A stretch of DNA of 64,000 nt from Parabacteroides sp. FAFU027 (GTDB lineage: Bacteria > Bacteroidota > Bacteroidia > Bacteroidales > UBA7332), in contig NZ_JAKZKV010000010.1 of the NCBI RefSeq assembly GCF_022808675.1, positions 62,001 to 126,000 of the forward strand. Direction: 5' to 3'. Both the position numbers and the translations under genes were made by a program. This document shows positions 54,238 through 63,329 of the stretch, piece after piece; position 1 is the stretch's first letter; every line of letters starts with the position of its first letter. The notes beneath the pieces are model-generated. The model was not told the DNA's origin, made no database searches, and saw only the letters and a list, made by a program, of their open reading frames with translations.

Positions 54238-57060
54238 ATGAACGAGCAAGAAGTGATCGAGGTATTGGGCGCCCGCGTCCACAACCTCAAAAATATAGAT
54301 GTGACGATTCCGCACAACAGCTTTACCATCATTACCGGGTTGAGCGGCAGCGGTAAATCGTCGCTGGCATTCGATACCATCTTTGCCGAAGGGCAGCGCC
54401 GCTACATCGAGACCTTCTCGTCGTATGCGCGTAATTTCCTCGGTAATCTGGAGCGACCGGATGTGGATAAAATCTCCGGCCTCTGCCCGGTGATCTCCAT
54501 CGAGCAAAAGACCACCAACAATTCCCCTCGCTCAACCGTGGGAACGACTACCGAGATTTACGACTTTCTCCGTCTGCTTTTTGCCCGCGCCGGTGAGGCC
54601 TATTCATACAATACCGGCGAGAAGATGGTGAAATACACCGAAGAGCAAATCCTCGAACTGATCCTGGAGCGCTACATCGGCAAGAAGATTTACATCCTCA
54701 CACCATTGGTACGTAACCGCAAAGGACATTACAAGGAACTCTTCGAAAACCTGCGCAAGAAAGGCTATCTCAACGTTCGTATTGACGGTGAAATCCGCGA
54801 AATCCTGCCCGGACTCAAGCTCGACCGTTATAAAAACCACAGCATCGAATTGCTGATCGATAAGCTTCTGGTGTCGAACAAAGACGAGCAACGTCTCAAA
54901 CAGAGCGTTCGCACCGCGATGAAACAGGGCGAAGGACTGATGATGGTGTTGATGCCCGACACGGGTGATCTTCGCCACTACAGCCGCCAGCTGATGTGTC
55001 CTTCGACCGGACTTTCGTATGGCGAACCGGCACCGCACAACTTCTCATTCAATTCCCCGCAGGGAGCTTGTCCAAAGTGTAAGGGATTGGGCATTATCAA
55101 TCAAATCGATCAGGAAAAAATCATTCCGAATCCCGATAAAAGCATTCACAACGGTGGAATTGTGCCGCTTGGCAGCTACCGTCAGACCACGATATTCTGG
55201 CAAATCGAAGCCATTGCCGAAAAGTACGGCTTTGCACTAAAAACTCCGATTAAGGATATTCCCGACGAGGCGTTGGAGGAAATCCTCTACGGAACCGACG
55301 AGCGTCTTTCGATTAAAAATCATGTGTTAGGAGTAAATTCCAACTTGTTCCTCAGTTATGACGGAGTGGTGAAATACATCGAGATGCAGCAGGAGAGCAG
55401 CGCTTCGGCCACGGGACAAAAGTGGGCTAACCAGTTTGTCAAAGTCTCCACCTGTCCCGAATGTAAAGGTTACCGGCTCAATCAAGAGGCGATGCATTAT
55501 CGTATAGCCAATAAAAATATTTCGGAACTGGCTGAGATGGATATTTCGGAGCTTAATCTGTGGCTTGCTAACGTCGAAGACCAGCTGAATGACAAACAAC
55601 GGCTCATTGCTATCGAGATTCTGAAGGAAATCCGTTCCCGCCTGAGCTTTTTGCTCGATGTGGGCTTGAATTACCTTTCGCTCAACCGTTCCTCGCAATC
55701 GCTTTCGGGTGGAGAGAGCCAGCGCATTCGTCTGGCTACACAAATCGGTTCGCAACTCGTAAATGTGCTTTACATTCTCGATGAGCCGAGTATCGGACTT
55801 CACCAGCGCGATAATGACCGTCTGATTCATTCGCTCAAGCAACTCCGAGATACCGGCAACAGCGTGGTAGTTGTGGAGCACGACAAGGATATGATGCTCA
55901 GTGCCGATTATGTCATCGACATGGGGCCGAAAGCCGGAAGGCTGGGAGGGGAGGTCGTCTTTTCCGGAACTCCACAGGAGATGCTGAAGCAACATACGCT
56001 CACCTCGGCCTATCTCAATGGTGAAATGGAAATTGCCGTGCCGAAAGAACGTCGTGCAGGCAATGGCAAGTCCATTCTTTTGAAAGGGGCAAAAGGACAC
56101 AATCTCAAAAACGTAGATGTGGAATTTCCTTTGGGTAAATTGATATGTGTGGCGGGAGTTTCCGGTAGCGGCAAGTCCAGTCTGATCAACGGGACACTAC
56201 AACCGATCATCAGTCAGAAGTTCTACCGTTCGCTCCAAGATCCTCTCGAATACGAAACTATCGAGGGCATCGAACACATTGATAAAATCGTAACCGTTGA
56301 CCAAAGTCCGCTGGGAAGAACGCCGCGTTCCAATCCGGCGACCTATACGGGAGTATTTTCCGATATTCGTAATCTCTTTGTCGGAATGCCGGAAGCAAAA
56401 ATACGCGGTTACAAGCCGGGCCGTTTTTCCTTTAACGTAGCCGGTGGCCGTTGCGAAACCTGTAGCGGAAACGGTTACAAAACCATCGAGATGAACTTCC
56501 TGCCGGATGTGCTTGTCCCTTGCGAGGATTGCCACGGCAAGCGTTACAACCGCGAAACGCTTGAAGTTCGCTTCAAGGGAAAATCCATTGCCGATGTGCT
56601 GGATATGACCATTGATGCGGCGGTGGATTTCTTTGAAAACATCCCGTCCATTTTGCAAAAGGTAAAAGTGCTTCAGGATGTGGGGCTGGGTTACATTCGA
56701 CTTGGACAACCTTCCACCACTTTATCCGGAGGTGAAAGCCAGCGCGTAAAACTGGCTACCGAATTAGCTAAACGAGATACAGGAAAAACACTCTACATTC
56801 TCGATGAACCGACTACCGGGCTTCACTTCGAAGACATCAACGTGCTGATGGGCGTAATCAATCGTCTGGTGGATAAAGGCAATACGATGATTATCATCGA
56901 GCACAACATTGATGTCATCAAATGCGCCGACTATATCATTGACATGGGACCGGAAGGAGGCCGTGGAGGCGGTGAGTTGCTTTGTGCTGGTACTCCGGAA
57001 GAGATTTGTGCCAAATACGATACATTTACCACGAAATATCTGAAGCAGGAGCTTCACTAA
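54238..57060 (+). CDS. uvrA: Excinuclease ABC subunit A
   Basis: DNA damage recognition ATPase of nucleotide excision repair. The 940-aa protein has the UvrA start VLGARVHNLKNIDVTIPHNS, two Walker A motifs (GLSGSGKSSLAFDTIFAEG and GVSGSGKSSLINGT), two ABC signatures (LSGGESQRIRLATQIGSQL and LSGGESQRVKLATEL) and zinc-binding Cys pairs (CPKCKGLG, CPECKGYR, CETCSGNGYK, CEDCHGKRYN). Complete; a bidirectional terminator follows. Confidence 0.98.
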   Translation: MNEQEVIEVLGARVHNLKNIDVTIPHNSFTIITGLSGSGKSSLAFDTIFAEGQRRYIETFSSYARNFLGNLERPDVDKISGLCPVISIEQKTTNNSPRSTVGTTTEIYDFLRLLFARAGEAYSYNTGEKMVKYTEEQILELILERYIGKKIYILTPLVRNRKGHYKELFENLRKKGYLNVRIDGEIREILPGLKLDRYKNHSIELLIDKLLVSNKDEQRLKQSVRTAMKQGEGLMMVLMPDTGDLRHYSRQLMCPSTGLSYGEPAPHNFSFNSPQGACPKCKGLGIINQIDQEKIIPNPDKSIHNGGIVPLGSYRQTTIFWQIEAIAEKYGFALKTPIKDIPDEALEEILYGTDERLSIKNHVLGVNSNLFLSYDGVVKYIEMQQESSASATGQKWANQFVKVSTCPECKGYRLNQEAMHYRIANKNISELAEMDISELNLWLANVEDQLNDKQRLIAIEILKEIRSRLSFLLDVGLNYLSLNRSSQSLSGGESQRIRLATQIGSQLVNVLYILDEPSIGLHQRDNDRLIHSLKQLRDTGNSVVVVEHDKDMMLSADYVIDMGPKAGRLGGEVVFSGTPQEMLKQHTLTSAYLNGEMEIAVPKERRAGNGKSILLKGAKGHNLKNVDVEFPLGKLICVAGVSGSGKSSLINGTLQPIISQKFYRSLQDPLEYETIEGIEHIDKIVTVDQSPLGRTPRSNPATYTGVFSDIRNLFVGMPEAKIRGYKPGRFSFNVAGGRCETCSGNGYKTIEMNFLPDVLVPCEDCHGKRYNRETLEVRFKGKSIADVLDMTIDAAVDFFENIPSILQKVKVLQDVGLGYIRLGQPSTTLSGGESQRVKLATELAKRDTGKTLYILDEPTTGLHFEDINVLMGVINRLVDKGNTMIIIEHNIDVIKCADYIIDMGPEGGRGGGELLCAGTPEEICAKYDTFTTKYLKQELH

Positions 57061-57072
57061 GGTAGAAAAACG

Positions 57073-57110
57073 AAATCGGCGGATTCAGATTGAGTCCGCC
57101 GATTTTTTAT
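57073..57110. terminator. Bidirectional terminator after uvrA
   Basis: AAATCGGCGGA (57073-57083) pairs with TCCGCCGATTT (57095-57105), followed by TTTTAT. The convergent beta-barrel gene ends within it (57107). Confidence 0.85.
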
Positions 57111-57757
57111 TTGGATAAATTGAGCTTTTGCCATGGAATAAGATAAGTCAGGTTGACGGATATTGAATTATTTGCCGAACGGTCAAAATATTCCTTTTTT
57201 GCATTAGAGAAAACATCACTTAATGCATAGTAATAACGGCCTTCCAATAAAAAGCATCCAACTCCGGTACGGAGTTCAAATCCGGCACCTCCCACCAATC
57301 CATAATCCAGCCGGTTATCAATTGTCTTTCCATGCTCTTCCAGCAACTTGTTCGTAAAGTTTCGCTTCTCTTTATCTGAAAGCAGAAATGCTACCTTGGG
57401 GCCCAGATTCACGAAAAAGCGGTATTTATGGTTTCCGAAAGTAACGTGAGTCAGGAATGGAATTTCCAGGTAATTCAATGTTCGTGAATAGGAGAGAGTC
57501 GTGTCTGTAAAGTTTTCTTTCCATCCCCGCTGAGCAAGATTACTTTCGATGATTAACCCGAAATGACTTTCGGAAATATATCGAAAGGTAAGTCCGCCAT
57601 CGAGTCCCTGTAACATACTTTGTTTTACGACCGGAATAAAGTTAACCTGAGAAAGAGTAACACCTCCATTTACCCCCAAATAGGTTTCAGGTTTATAGTT
57701 TTGTGCCTGCAGGCTCAGTGTTGCTAAAAGGAAAAGGGAAATAATAGTCTTCTTCAT
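57107..57757 (-). CDS. Outer membrane beta-barrel protein (PorT-like)
   Basis: A 216-aa secreted protein with signal peptide ending LSLQAQ. Alternating strands (YLGVNGGVTLSQVNF, GGLTFRYISESHFGLIIESNLAQRG, LNYLEIPFLTHVTFG) indicate a small barrel of the Bacteroidetes PorT family type. The name implies no confirmed role in secretion. It starts 19 bp after the stop of the LysM protein gene on the same strand and is probably cotranscribed. Confidence 0.82.
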   Translation of the reverse strand: MKKTIISLFLLATLSLQAQNYKPETYLGVNGGVTLSQVNFIPVVKQSMLQGLDGGLTFRYISESHFGLIIESNLAQRGWKENFTDTTLSYSRTLNYLEIPFLTHVTFGNHKYRFFVNLGPKVAFLLSDKEKRNFTNKLLEEHGKTIDNRLDYGLVGGAGFELRTGVGCFLLEGRYYYALSDVFSNAKKEYFDRSANNSISVNLTYLIPWQKLNLSK

Positions 57758-57776
57758 TGTGTTTTATTTCAGTATA

Positions 57777-59768
57777 TCAGCGAGAGTGAACGTTATCCGG
57801 ACTGATTTTCTCAATCTCATAATTTCGCTTATAATGGATCAGATAAACGTTCTTATTGATCAGTCCGCCCCAGTTGTTGACACGCTCAAAAGAGAATCCG
57901 GTCTGGATTCCATCGTAACGATTCCCTGCAATACTTTTATCAAAGTTATTACCGGTGGATGAAAGTGCTTTGAGGAAATATAAGCCACTGTCATAACCTA
58001 ACACCCCGTACTTAGGATAACTGTTGATGATGTCCCGCTGGTACCAGCTCCGGAATCGGCTGCTGAATTCCTTGTAGCTATATTCGGTCGGATTTACAAA
58101 GAAGGTCGAATAGATGTAGGTATTCAGGCGGTAAAACGCATCAATATAGTCCTTGACATAGGTTTGCCATTCCGGGTATCCAAATAAGGAGATTTTGTAG
58201 CTTGAGTTATTAACGGCTACAGATTGCAATTCCGGAATAAAAGGCTTAATAGCATTAGATGTCCCGGAAGTCGGAACGATTATATTTTCTTCGCTTTCCG
58301 ATAATACCGAAGTTATCTTTTCAATATCCTCCGGTTCGGTAACGGTGTAAGTCTGATAATATATTGCATTACGTTTGAGTTCGGTTTTCAGCGTATTGAT
58401 GAATTCGGTCTTGTCTCCCTCTTTGTCTTTTTCAGAAAGGAAAATCACCTTGGCGTTTCTGAATTGTTTACAGAACATCTGAGATGCTTCTGAGTAGAGG
58501 TAAGAATGAGGTGTATTTACCTGGAAAATGTGTGAATTGGTCAGCACATCTTCATTTTTTGAAGTGAATGGAATGACAAGAGAGATGTTATTCGCTTTGG
58601 CAAATTTTGCCACCGGTGTAATGTGTGCACTATAAAATGGTCCGATAATCATCTGCACATCGCTCATTTCAGGAGAATGAAGGATTTTATTGATCGATTT
58701 GCTTTCAGATCCGGTATCGTGTACGTAAAGATTGATTGAAACCCCCTGGTTTCTCAGCTTTTCCACAGCAAGCAGCAACCCTTCGTAATACTCGATGAAA
58801 CGACGGGACTGTTTAGATGCTTCTTCCCCGGTTTCATCCAGCATAAAAGGCAACAGTACCGCAACTTTGATAGGTTCGATAGTTGCAGGTGTAATGATAG
58901 GTGTCTCTTCTGTAGGTTTAACTTCTTGTTGTGCTTCCTCTTCCTTTTCGGGAAGCTGTTTTTCTGCCTGGGCCGGAGTCGGTATTTTGATAGTGATCCC
59001 GGCTCTGAATCGTCCTGCTAATCCCGGATTTATTGCCAGTATAGAATCGATAGGTACATTGAATTTACGGCTGATGCTGTATAGAGTTTCATTTTTCTTT
59101 GTAAGATATTCGAAGAATGCTTCTTCAATAGTTTCTTTTTTCTCAACTTCGGTTTTCTTCGCTTTAGATATATCAATCCGGATAACTTTACCAATCTGGA
59201 AATTTTCAGCTGTCAATCCGGGATTGAGATCGGTAATATTCTGAATCGTGATTCCATATTGTTTCGCTAAAGAGGAAAGAGTTTCCTTAGGAGCGATTGT
59301 ATGATATTTGTAATCTTCCTTGCCTGTTTCTTCCGCCACTTTCACTGTCTGAGGAATTTTCAGCGTAAACCCGATCTTGAAATTTTTATCGGATTCAGGA
59401 TTTAGCTTTTTAATAGATGCCGTTGAGACGCCGTACATAATTGCAATAGATGACAGTGTTTCACCTTGTTCGATAGTGTGATAAAAGAACCCTGATTCGT
59501 CTTGCTTGCCATTGGGCTTTTTTACGGGGATACGGAGTGTTTGTCCTGATTTTAGTCCGTTCTCGATATCCGGATTACTTTTGATGATTTCGTCCTGGGT
59601 AACATTGAATTTCTTACAAATAGAGTAAAGTCCTTCACCTGAAGCGACCTGATAAATGTAATATTCTTTGCCCTCTTTCGTTTCTTTTTTGTATGGCAAA
59701 TCCTGTGATGATAGCGTTAATGATAGCAATAATGCCAGATTCAAAAGGAGGAATTTTAGTGTGCGCAT
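57777..59768 (-). CDS. LysM repeats fused to a type 1 periplasmic-binding domain
   Basis: A 663-aa envelope protein with signal peptide (SLTLSSQDLPY). Four LysM domains follow at about residues 30-265 (EYYIYQVASGEGLYSICKKF, YHTIEQGETLSSIAIMYGV, YHTIAPKETLSSLAKQYGI, LTKKNETLYSISRKFNV). After a Glu/Pro-rich linker comes a Leu/Ile/Val-binding-protein-like domain (IKVAVLLPFMLDE, RFIEYYEGLLLAVEKLRNQGV, MIIGPFYSAHITPVAKFAKAN). Wall anchoring of a ligand-binding domain suggests a sensor or scaffold role, but none is established. Confidence 0.88.
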   Translation of the reverse strand: MRTLKFLLLNLALLLSLTLSSQDLPYKKETKEGKEYYIYQVASGEGLYSICKKFNVTQDEIIKSNPDIENGLKSGQTLRIPVKKPNGKQDESGFFYHTIEQGETLSSIAIMYGVSTASIKKLNPESDKNFKIGFTLKIPQTVKVAEETGKEDYKYHTIAPKETLSSLAKQYGITIQNITDLNPGLTAENFQIGKVIRIDISKAKKTEVEKKETIEEAFFEYLTKKNETLYSISRKFNVPIDSILAINPGLAGRFRAGITIKIPTPAQAEKQLPEKEEEAQQEVKPTEETPIITPATIEPIKVAVLLPFMLDETGEEASKQSRRFIEYYEGLLLAVEKLRNQGVSINLYVHDTGSESKSINKILHSPEMSDVQMIIGPFYSAHITPVAKFAKANNISLVIPFTSKNEDVLTNSHIFQVNTPHSYLYSEASQMFCKQFRNAKVIFLSEKDKEGDKTEFINTLKTELKRNAIYYQTYTVTEPEDIEKITSVLSESEENIIVPTSGTSNAIKPFIPELQSVAVNNSSYKISLFGYPEWQTYVKDYIDAFYRLNTYIYSTFFVNPTEYSYKEFSSRFRSWYQRDIINSYPKYGVLGYDSGLYFLKALSSTGNNFDKSIAGNRYDGIQTGFSFERVNNWGGLINKNVYLIHYKRNYEIEKISPDNVHSR

Positions 59769-59803
59769 AATTCTGATTTCTTTAGGTAAGAAAATTACTC
59801 CTG

Positions 59804-59811
59804 CAAAATTA
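59804..59811 (-). promoter_or_regulatory. Likely -7 element of the LysM gene
   Basis: TAATTTTG on the minus strand, about 36 bp upstream of the start codon. Confidence 0.45.
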
Positions 59812-59894
59812 GAAATAATATTGCAATAGTGCCTTTAAATCATCTTGTGGGCGTATTATTTGAGCAAAATAGAACAGGTAACCGGTAAAAGTAT

Positions 59895-59902
59895 TAATTT
59901 TG
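59895..59902 (+). promoter_or_regulatory. Likely -7 element of the type IX cargo gene
   Basis: TAATTTTG, 61 bp upstream of the start at 59963. The nearest TTTG upstream (59859) is too far to be its -33 box. Confidence 0.4.
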
Positions 59903-59962
59903 AGATGGAGTATGATAGATTTTATACGTCATTAATCAGGAAATCATAATTATCAATTTATA

Positions 59963-61297
59963 ATGAGAAAATTTATTTCACTATTGTTCTTCACTATGGC
60001 GGTTTCTTATTTGACCATGCATGCTGAATCTATTAATGTAACGTCAAGTAGTTCAAATAAGCCCATAAGGATTCAAACATCTGATTCTTTGTCTTTTGTT
60101 TATGTTTGCTATAATTTGGATGATATAACGATGTTTATTGATTCAACTACAGCAAATACAATCCCTCAATGGTATAAATATAACAAAGGAAAAGCTCCTG
60201 AGCTAATTCCTGGTGCTACTTATTTCAAGTTGAAAAAAACGGAGAGTGAAGCTGGGTATTCTCTTTCGTATAATGCTAAAACATATTGGGTGTGGTTGAT
60301 AGACTATCAAGGTTATCAAGATTCTTTAAAGCTAAATAAATCGATTTATTTAGGTTCAAATCCAACTAGCACCTGTGATCAACTTGTGTTAAACTCTAAT
60401 GGGTTAGATAAAAAATATTCTATACCATATTATGCTCCTTCATCTTCGAATGTTAACTATTATGATGTAAATTGGGTGTTGTCTTATAAATCAAAGACGT
60501 TTGATCCTATATCAAAAGCATACATTCCAATGGACACAGTTATAATACTATCTTATGGTGATAATTTAAAAACTGGTGGGGGGATATATCTCTTTGATGA
60601 TGAACTTCCGTTAATGAATACAAATTTTAGTATTGCTGATCAGTTTGCATATCATTGGAAATTGGGTAGCGCCGCTGAAAGCCCTGATATCTATTTGGCT
60701 AAAAGGGTTAAAATAACTGTTCTTCACGAACATAATCCTCTTCGTAATGAATCAAATAATATGATCAGGGGAGAAGAGCCAAACTCGACAACAGGTACAG
60801 CTCCGTTTGATATTACTTTTACAGCTTATGCAAATAAACCAGTAGCTAGCTATTTCAGTTGGTCTATTCTGGATTCCCTGGACAATAAAATAACAGCTTC
60901 CTCAGATGAATCACTTCGTTATACCTTCAATAGTGGAAAATATAAGGTGAATTTATCTGTTGTAAATGCTAAAGACTCCTGTGAGGTCACCTACTCTGAA
61001 TCCATTGATGTTGCTGAGTCAGGGCTGAAAATACCAAATGCATTTTCCCCAAATGGAGATGGGCATAATGATGAGTTTAAAGTATCTTATAAGTCTCTGT
61101 CTAGTTTCAAAGGTTGGATCTTTAACCGATGGGGTGTTCAGCTGTTTTATTGGACAGATCCTTCAAAAGGATGGAATGGAAAGGTGAATGGAAATTATGT
61201 TTCTACCGGTGCTTATTTTTATGTAATAGAAGCTACAGGATCTGATGGGCATAAGTATAAGGAAAAAGGTGCTGTAAATGTATTCAGCAATAAATGA
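59963..61297 (+). CDS. Type IX secretion cargo protein with gliding-type C-terminal domain
   Basis: A 444-aa secreted protein with signal peptide (MRKFISLLFFTMAVSYLTMHAES). A middle beta domain of unknown type is followed by a PKD-like domain (about residues 275-350, FDITFTAYANKPVASYFSWSI). The end is a CHU_C/type B sorting domain (IPNAFSPNGDGHNDEFKVSY, FNRWGVQLFYW, TGAYFYVIEA). The sorting domain directs export through the type IX system and cell-surface attachment. The gene is more AT-rich than its neighbours. Confidence 0.88.
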   Translation: MRKFISLLFFTMAVSYLTMHAESINVTSSSSNKPIRIQTSDSLSFVYVCYNLDDITMFIDSTTANTIPQWYKYNKGKAPELIPGATYFKLKKTESEAGYSLSYNAKTYWVWLIDYQGYQDSLKLNKSIYLGSNPTSTCDQLVLNSNGLDKKYSIPYYAPSSSNVNYYDVNWVLSYKSKTFDPISKAYIPMDTVIILSYGDNLKTGGGIYLFDDELPLMNTNFSIADQFAYHWKLGSAAESPDIYLAKRVKITVLHEHNPLRNESNNMIRGEEPNSTTGTAPFDITFTAYANKPVASYFSWSILDSLDNKITASSDESLRYTFNSGKYKVNLSVVNAKDSCEVTYSESIDVAESGLKIPNAFSPNGDGHNDEFKVSYKSLSSFKGWIFNRWGVQLFYWTDPSKGWNGKVNGNYVSTGAYFYVIEATGSDGHKYKEKGAVNVFSNK

Positions 61298-61315
61298 TAT
61301 TTTTTAGGATAACAC

Positions 61316-61352
61316 AGAGGCTTTGATTTTTTAATCAAAGCTTCTCTTTTTT
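61316..61352 (+). terminator. Terminator after the type IX cargo gene
   Basis: AGAGGCTTTGATT pairs with AATCAAAGCTTCTCT (one bulge) and is followed by TTTTTT. Confidence 0.8.
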
Positions 61353-61361
61353 ATTTGGAAT

Positions 61362-62333
61362 ATGAAGATAAACAAAGTAATAACTTTTTGTGCCGGTGTT
61401 GCATTTCCGGCATTCGTAACCATGGCGGCGGATATTGATGCCAGTCGCCCTAAACCGGTTAAAGAGAAAGTCGAGATTGTCCCGCTTTCGCCTGCTCCTG
61501 CCTTTTCTCCCAGAATTGAGTTTTGTGGTCAGGCAATTGATCTTAAGCGCTACGATATGTATGAGCGATTTGATCGCGAATTGACTACGATGGTCTATAT
61601 GCAGTCATCTACTTTGCGTATTATTAAGTTAGCTAACCGATATTTTCCGGTGATTGAACCGATATTGGAACGGATGGGAATTCCAAACGATATGAAATAT
61701 CTGGCCGTCATAGAAAGTAGTCTGAATGTGCGTGCGATCTCACCGGCCAAAGCTGCCGGATTGTGGCAGTTTATGCCGGCAACAGGACGTCAGTATGGTC
61801 TGGAGGTAAATGATACTATTGACGAAAGGATGCACGTTGAGTTGTCAACCATTGCAGCTTGTAAATATCTGAAGGATATGTACGCCAAGTTCCAGAACTG
61901 GCCTTCAGTGGCGGCTGCATATAATATCGGTGCTGGACGTATCACAACAGAGCTTGAAAATCAAAAAGCCAATACATCTCTTGATTTGTGGCTTGTTGAG
62001 GAAACATCACGTTATGTATTTCGGATTCTTGCTGCGAAGGAATTAATGTCTCATCCGTCAAAATACGGCTATACTATAAAAGCTAATCAACTTTATAAGC
62101 CAATTCGCTGTAATGAGGTTGTTGTTAATGCAGTCGTGGATGATTTGTACAAATTTGCCACAGACAATAATACGACCTATTATCTTATTAAAGATTTTAA
62201 TCCATGGTTACGAAGTAAGAGTATTTCCAATGTTTCGGGTAAATTGTATAAGGTGAAAATCCCTGTGATAGAGGATTTGAATTACTCCTCAGAGCCAATG
62301 ACTCCTTTTGATAAGAATTGGATAACCGAATAA
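61362..62333 (+). CDS. Lytic murein transglycosylase (SLT domain)
   Basis: A 323-aa secreted enzyme that cleaves peptidoglycan glycan strands with formation of anhydro-MurNAc. The signal peptide is followed by the SLT core with the catalytic Glu in YLAVIESSLNVRAISPAKAAGLWQFMPATGRQYGL (residues 116-150), then YLKDMYAKFQNWPSVAAAYNIGAGRI. It is MltD-like, but no LysM domain is present. Products would suit the AmpG-type recycling genes elsewhere in the window. Confidence 0.93.
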   Translation: MKINKVITFCAGVAFPAFVTMAADIDASRPKPVKEKVEIVPLSPAPAFSPRIEFCGQAIDLKRYDMYERFDRELTTMVYMQSSTLRIIKLANRYFPVIEPILERMGIPNDMKYLAVIESSLNVRAISPAKAAGLWQFMPATGRQYGLEVNDTIDERMHVELSTIAACKYLKDMYAKFQNWPSVAAAYNIGAGRITTELENQKANTSLDLWLVEETSRYVFRILAAKELMSHPSKYGYTIKANQLYKPIRCNEVVVNAVVDDLYKFATDNNTTYYLIKDFNPWLRSKSISNVSGKLYKVKIPVIEDLNYSSEPMTPFDKNWITE

Positions 62334-62351
62334 GATAGTGATAGTAAAAAG

Positions 62352-62383
62352 AAAAAGGACGATTTAAATAAATCGTCCTTTTT
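62352..62383. terminator. Bidirectional terminator between the transglycosylase and tRNA genes
   Basis: AAAAAGGACGATTTA (62352-62366) pairs perfectly with TAAATCGTCCTTTTT (62369-62383), loop of two bases. It serves the plus-strand transglycosylase gene and the last tRNA on the minus strand. Confidence 0.9.
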
Positions 62384-62385
62384 AG

Positions 62386-62458
<73 letters not shown>

Positions 62459-62557
62459 GTGTTTACGTGTGCAAAGGTAATACTTTTATTTTAAGTTGCA
62501 ACACCTTTGCGAAATATTTTCTGATTATGCTACCCCGAAGGATATTCTGGTATAAAA

Positions 62558-62584
62558 AAAGAGTATCTGAAACAGATACTCTTT
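62558..62584 (-). terminator. Terminator of tRNA copy 2 (repeated in later units)
   Basis: AAAGAGTATCTG pairs with CAGATACTCTTT and is followed on the minus strand by a T-run. The same sequence recurs at 62763-62789 and 62968-62994 for copies 3 and 4. Confidence 0.9.
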
Positions 62585-62587
62585 ACT

Positions 62588-62663
<76 letters not shown>

Positions 62664-62792
62664 ATGTTTACGTGTGCAAAGGTAATACTTTTATTTTAAG
62701 TTGCAACACCTTTGCAAAATATTTTCTGATTATGCTACCCCGAAGGATATTCTGGTATAAAAAAAGAGTATCTGAAACAGATACTCTTTACT

Positions 62793-62868
<76 letters not shown>

Positions 62869-62997
62869 ATGTTTACGTGTGCAAAGGTAATACTTTTATT
62901 TTAAGTTGCAACACCTTTGCAAAATATTTTCTGATTATGCTACCCCGAAGGATATTCTGGTATAAAAAAAGAGTATCTGAAACAGATACTCTTTACT

Positions 62998-63073
<76 letters not shown>

Positions 63074-63086
63074 ATGTTTACGTGTG

Positions 63087-63117
63087 CAAAAGTAGTGCTT
63101 TTGTTTGATCTGACAAA
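63087..63117 (-). promoter_or_regulatory. Promoter of tRNA copy 4
   Basis: TTTG (63117-63114) and TACTTTTG (63094-63087) with a 19-bp spacer match the Bacteroidetes -33/-7 consensus in full. Confidence 0.85.
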
Positions 63118-63280
63118 TTTTTATGTGATGAAAATTGTGTTCAATATGTTTGAGATAGGCTTATGCGCAGAGGCATAGTTAGATAGAGCGGTGTTAAATA
63201 GTGTGTATGTGTGTGGGGCTTGCATGAAAGGACTTGTTTTCTGAAGATACTTGCTGTTTTTCTTGTGGACAAACAATCAA

Positions 63281-63315
63281 AAAGCGTGACTGAAAAATGA
63301 CTTCAGTCACGCTTT
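63281..63315. terminator. Terminator after the GHMP kinase gene
   Basis: AAAGCGTGACTGAA (63281-63294) pairs perfectly with TTCAGTCACGCTTT (63302-63315), with T-runs on both sides. It lies 15 bp past the stop of the minus-strand gene. The stretch 63118-63280 between this and the tRNA promoter holds nothing I recognise. Confidence 0.85.
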
Positions 63316-63329
63316 TATATACGATTCTA

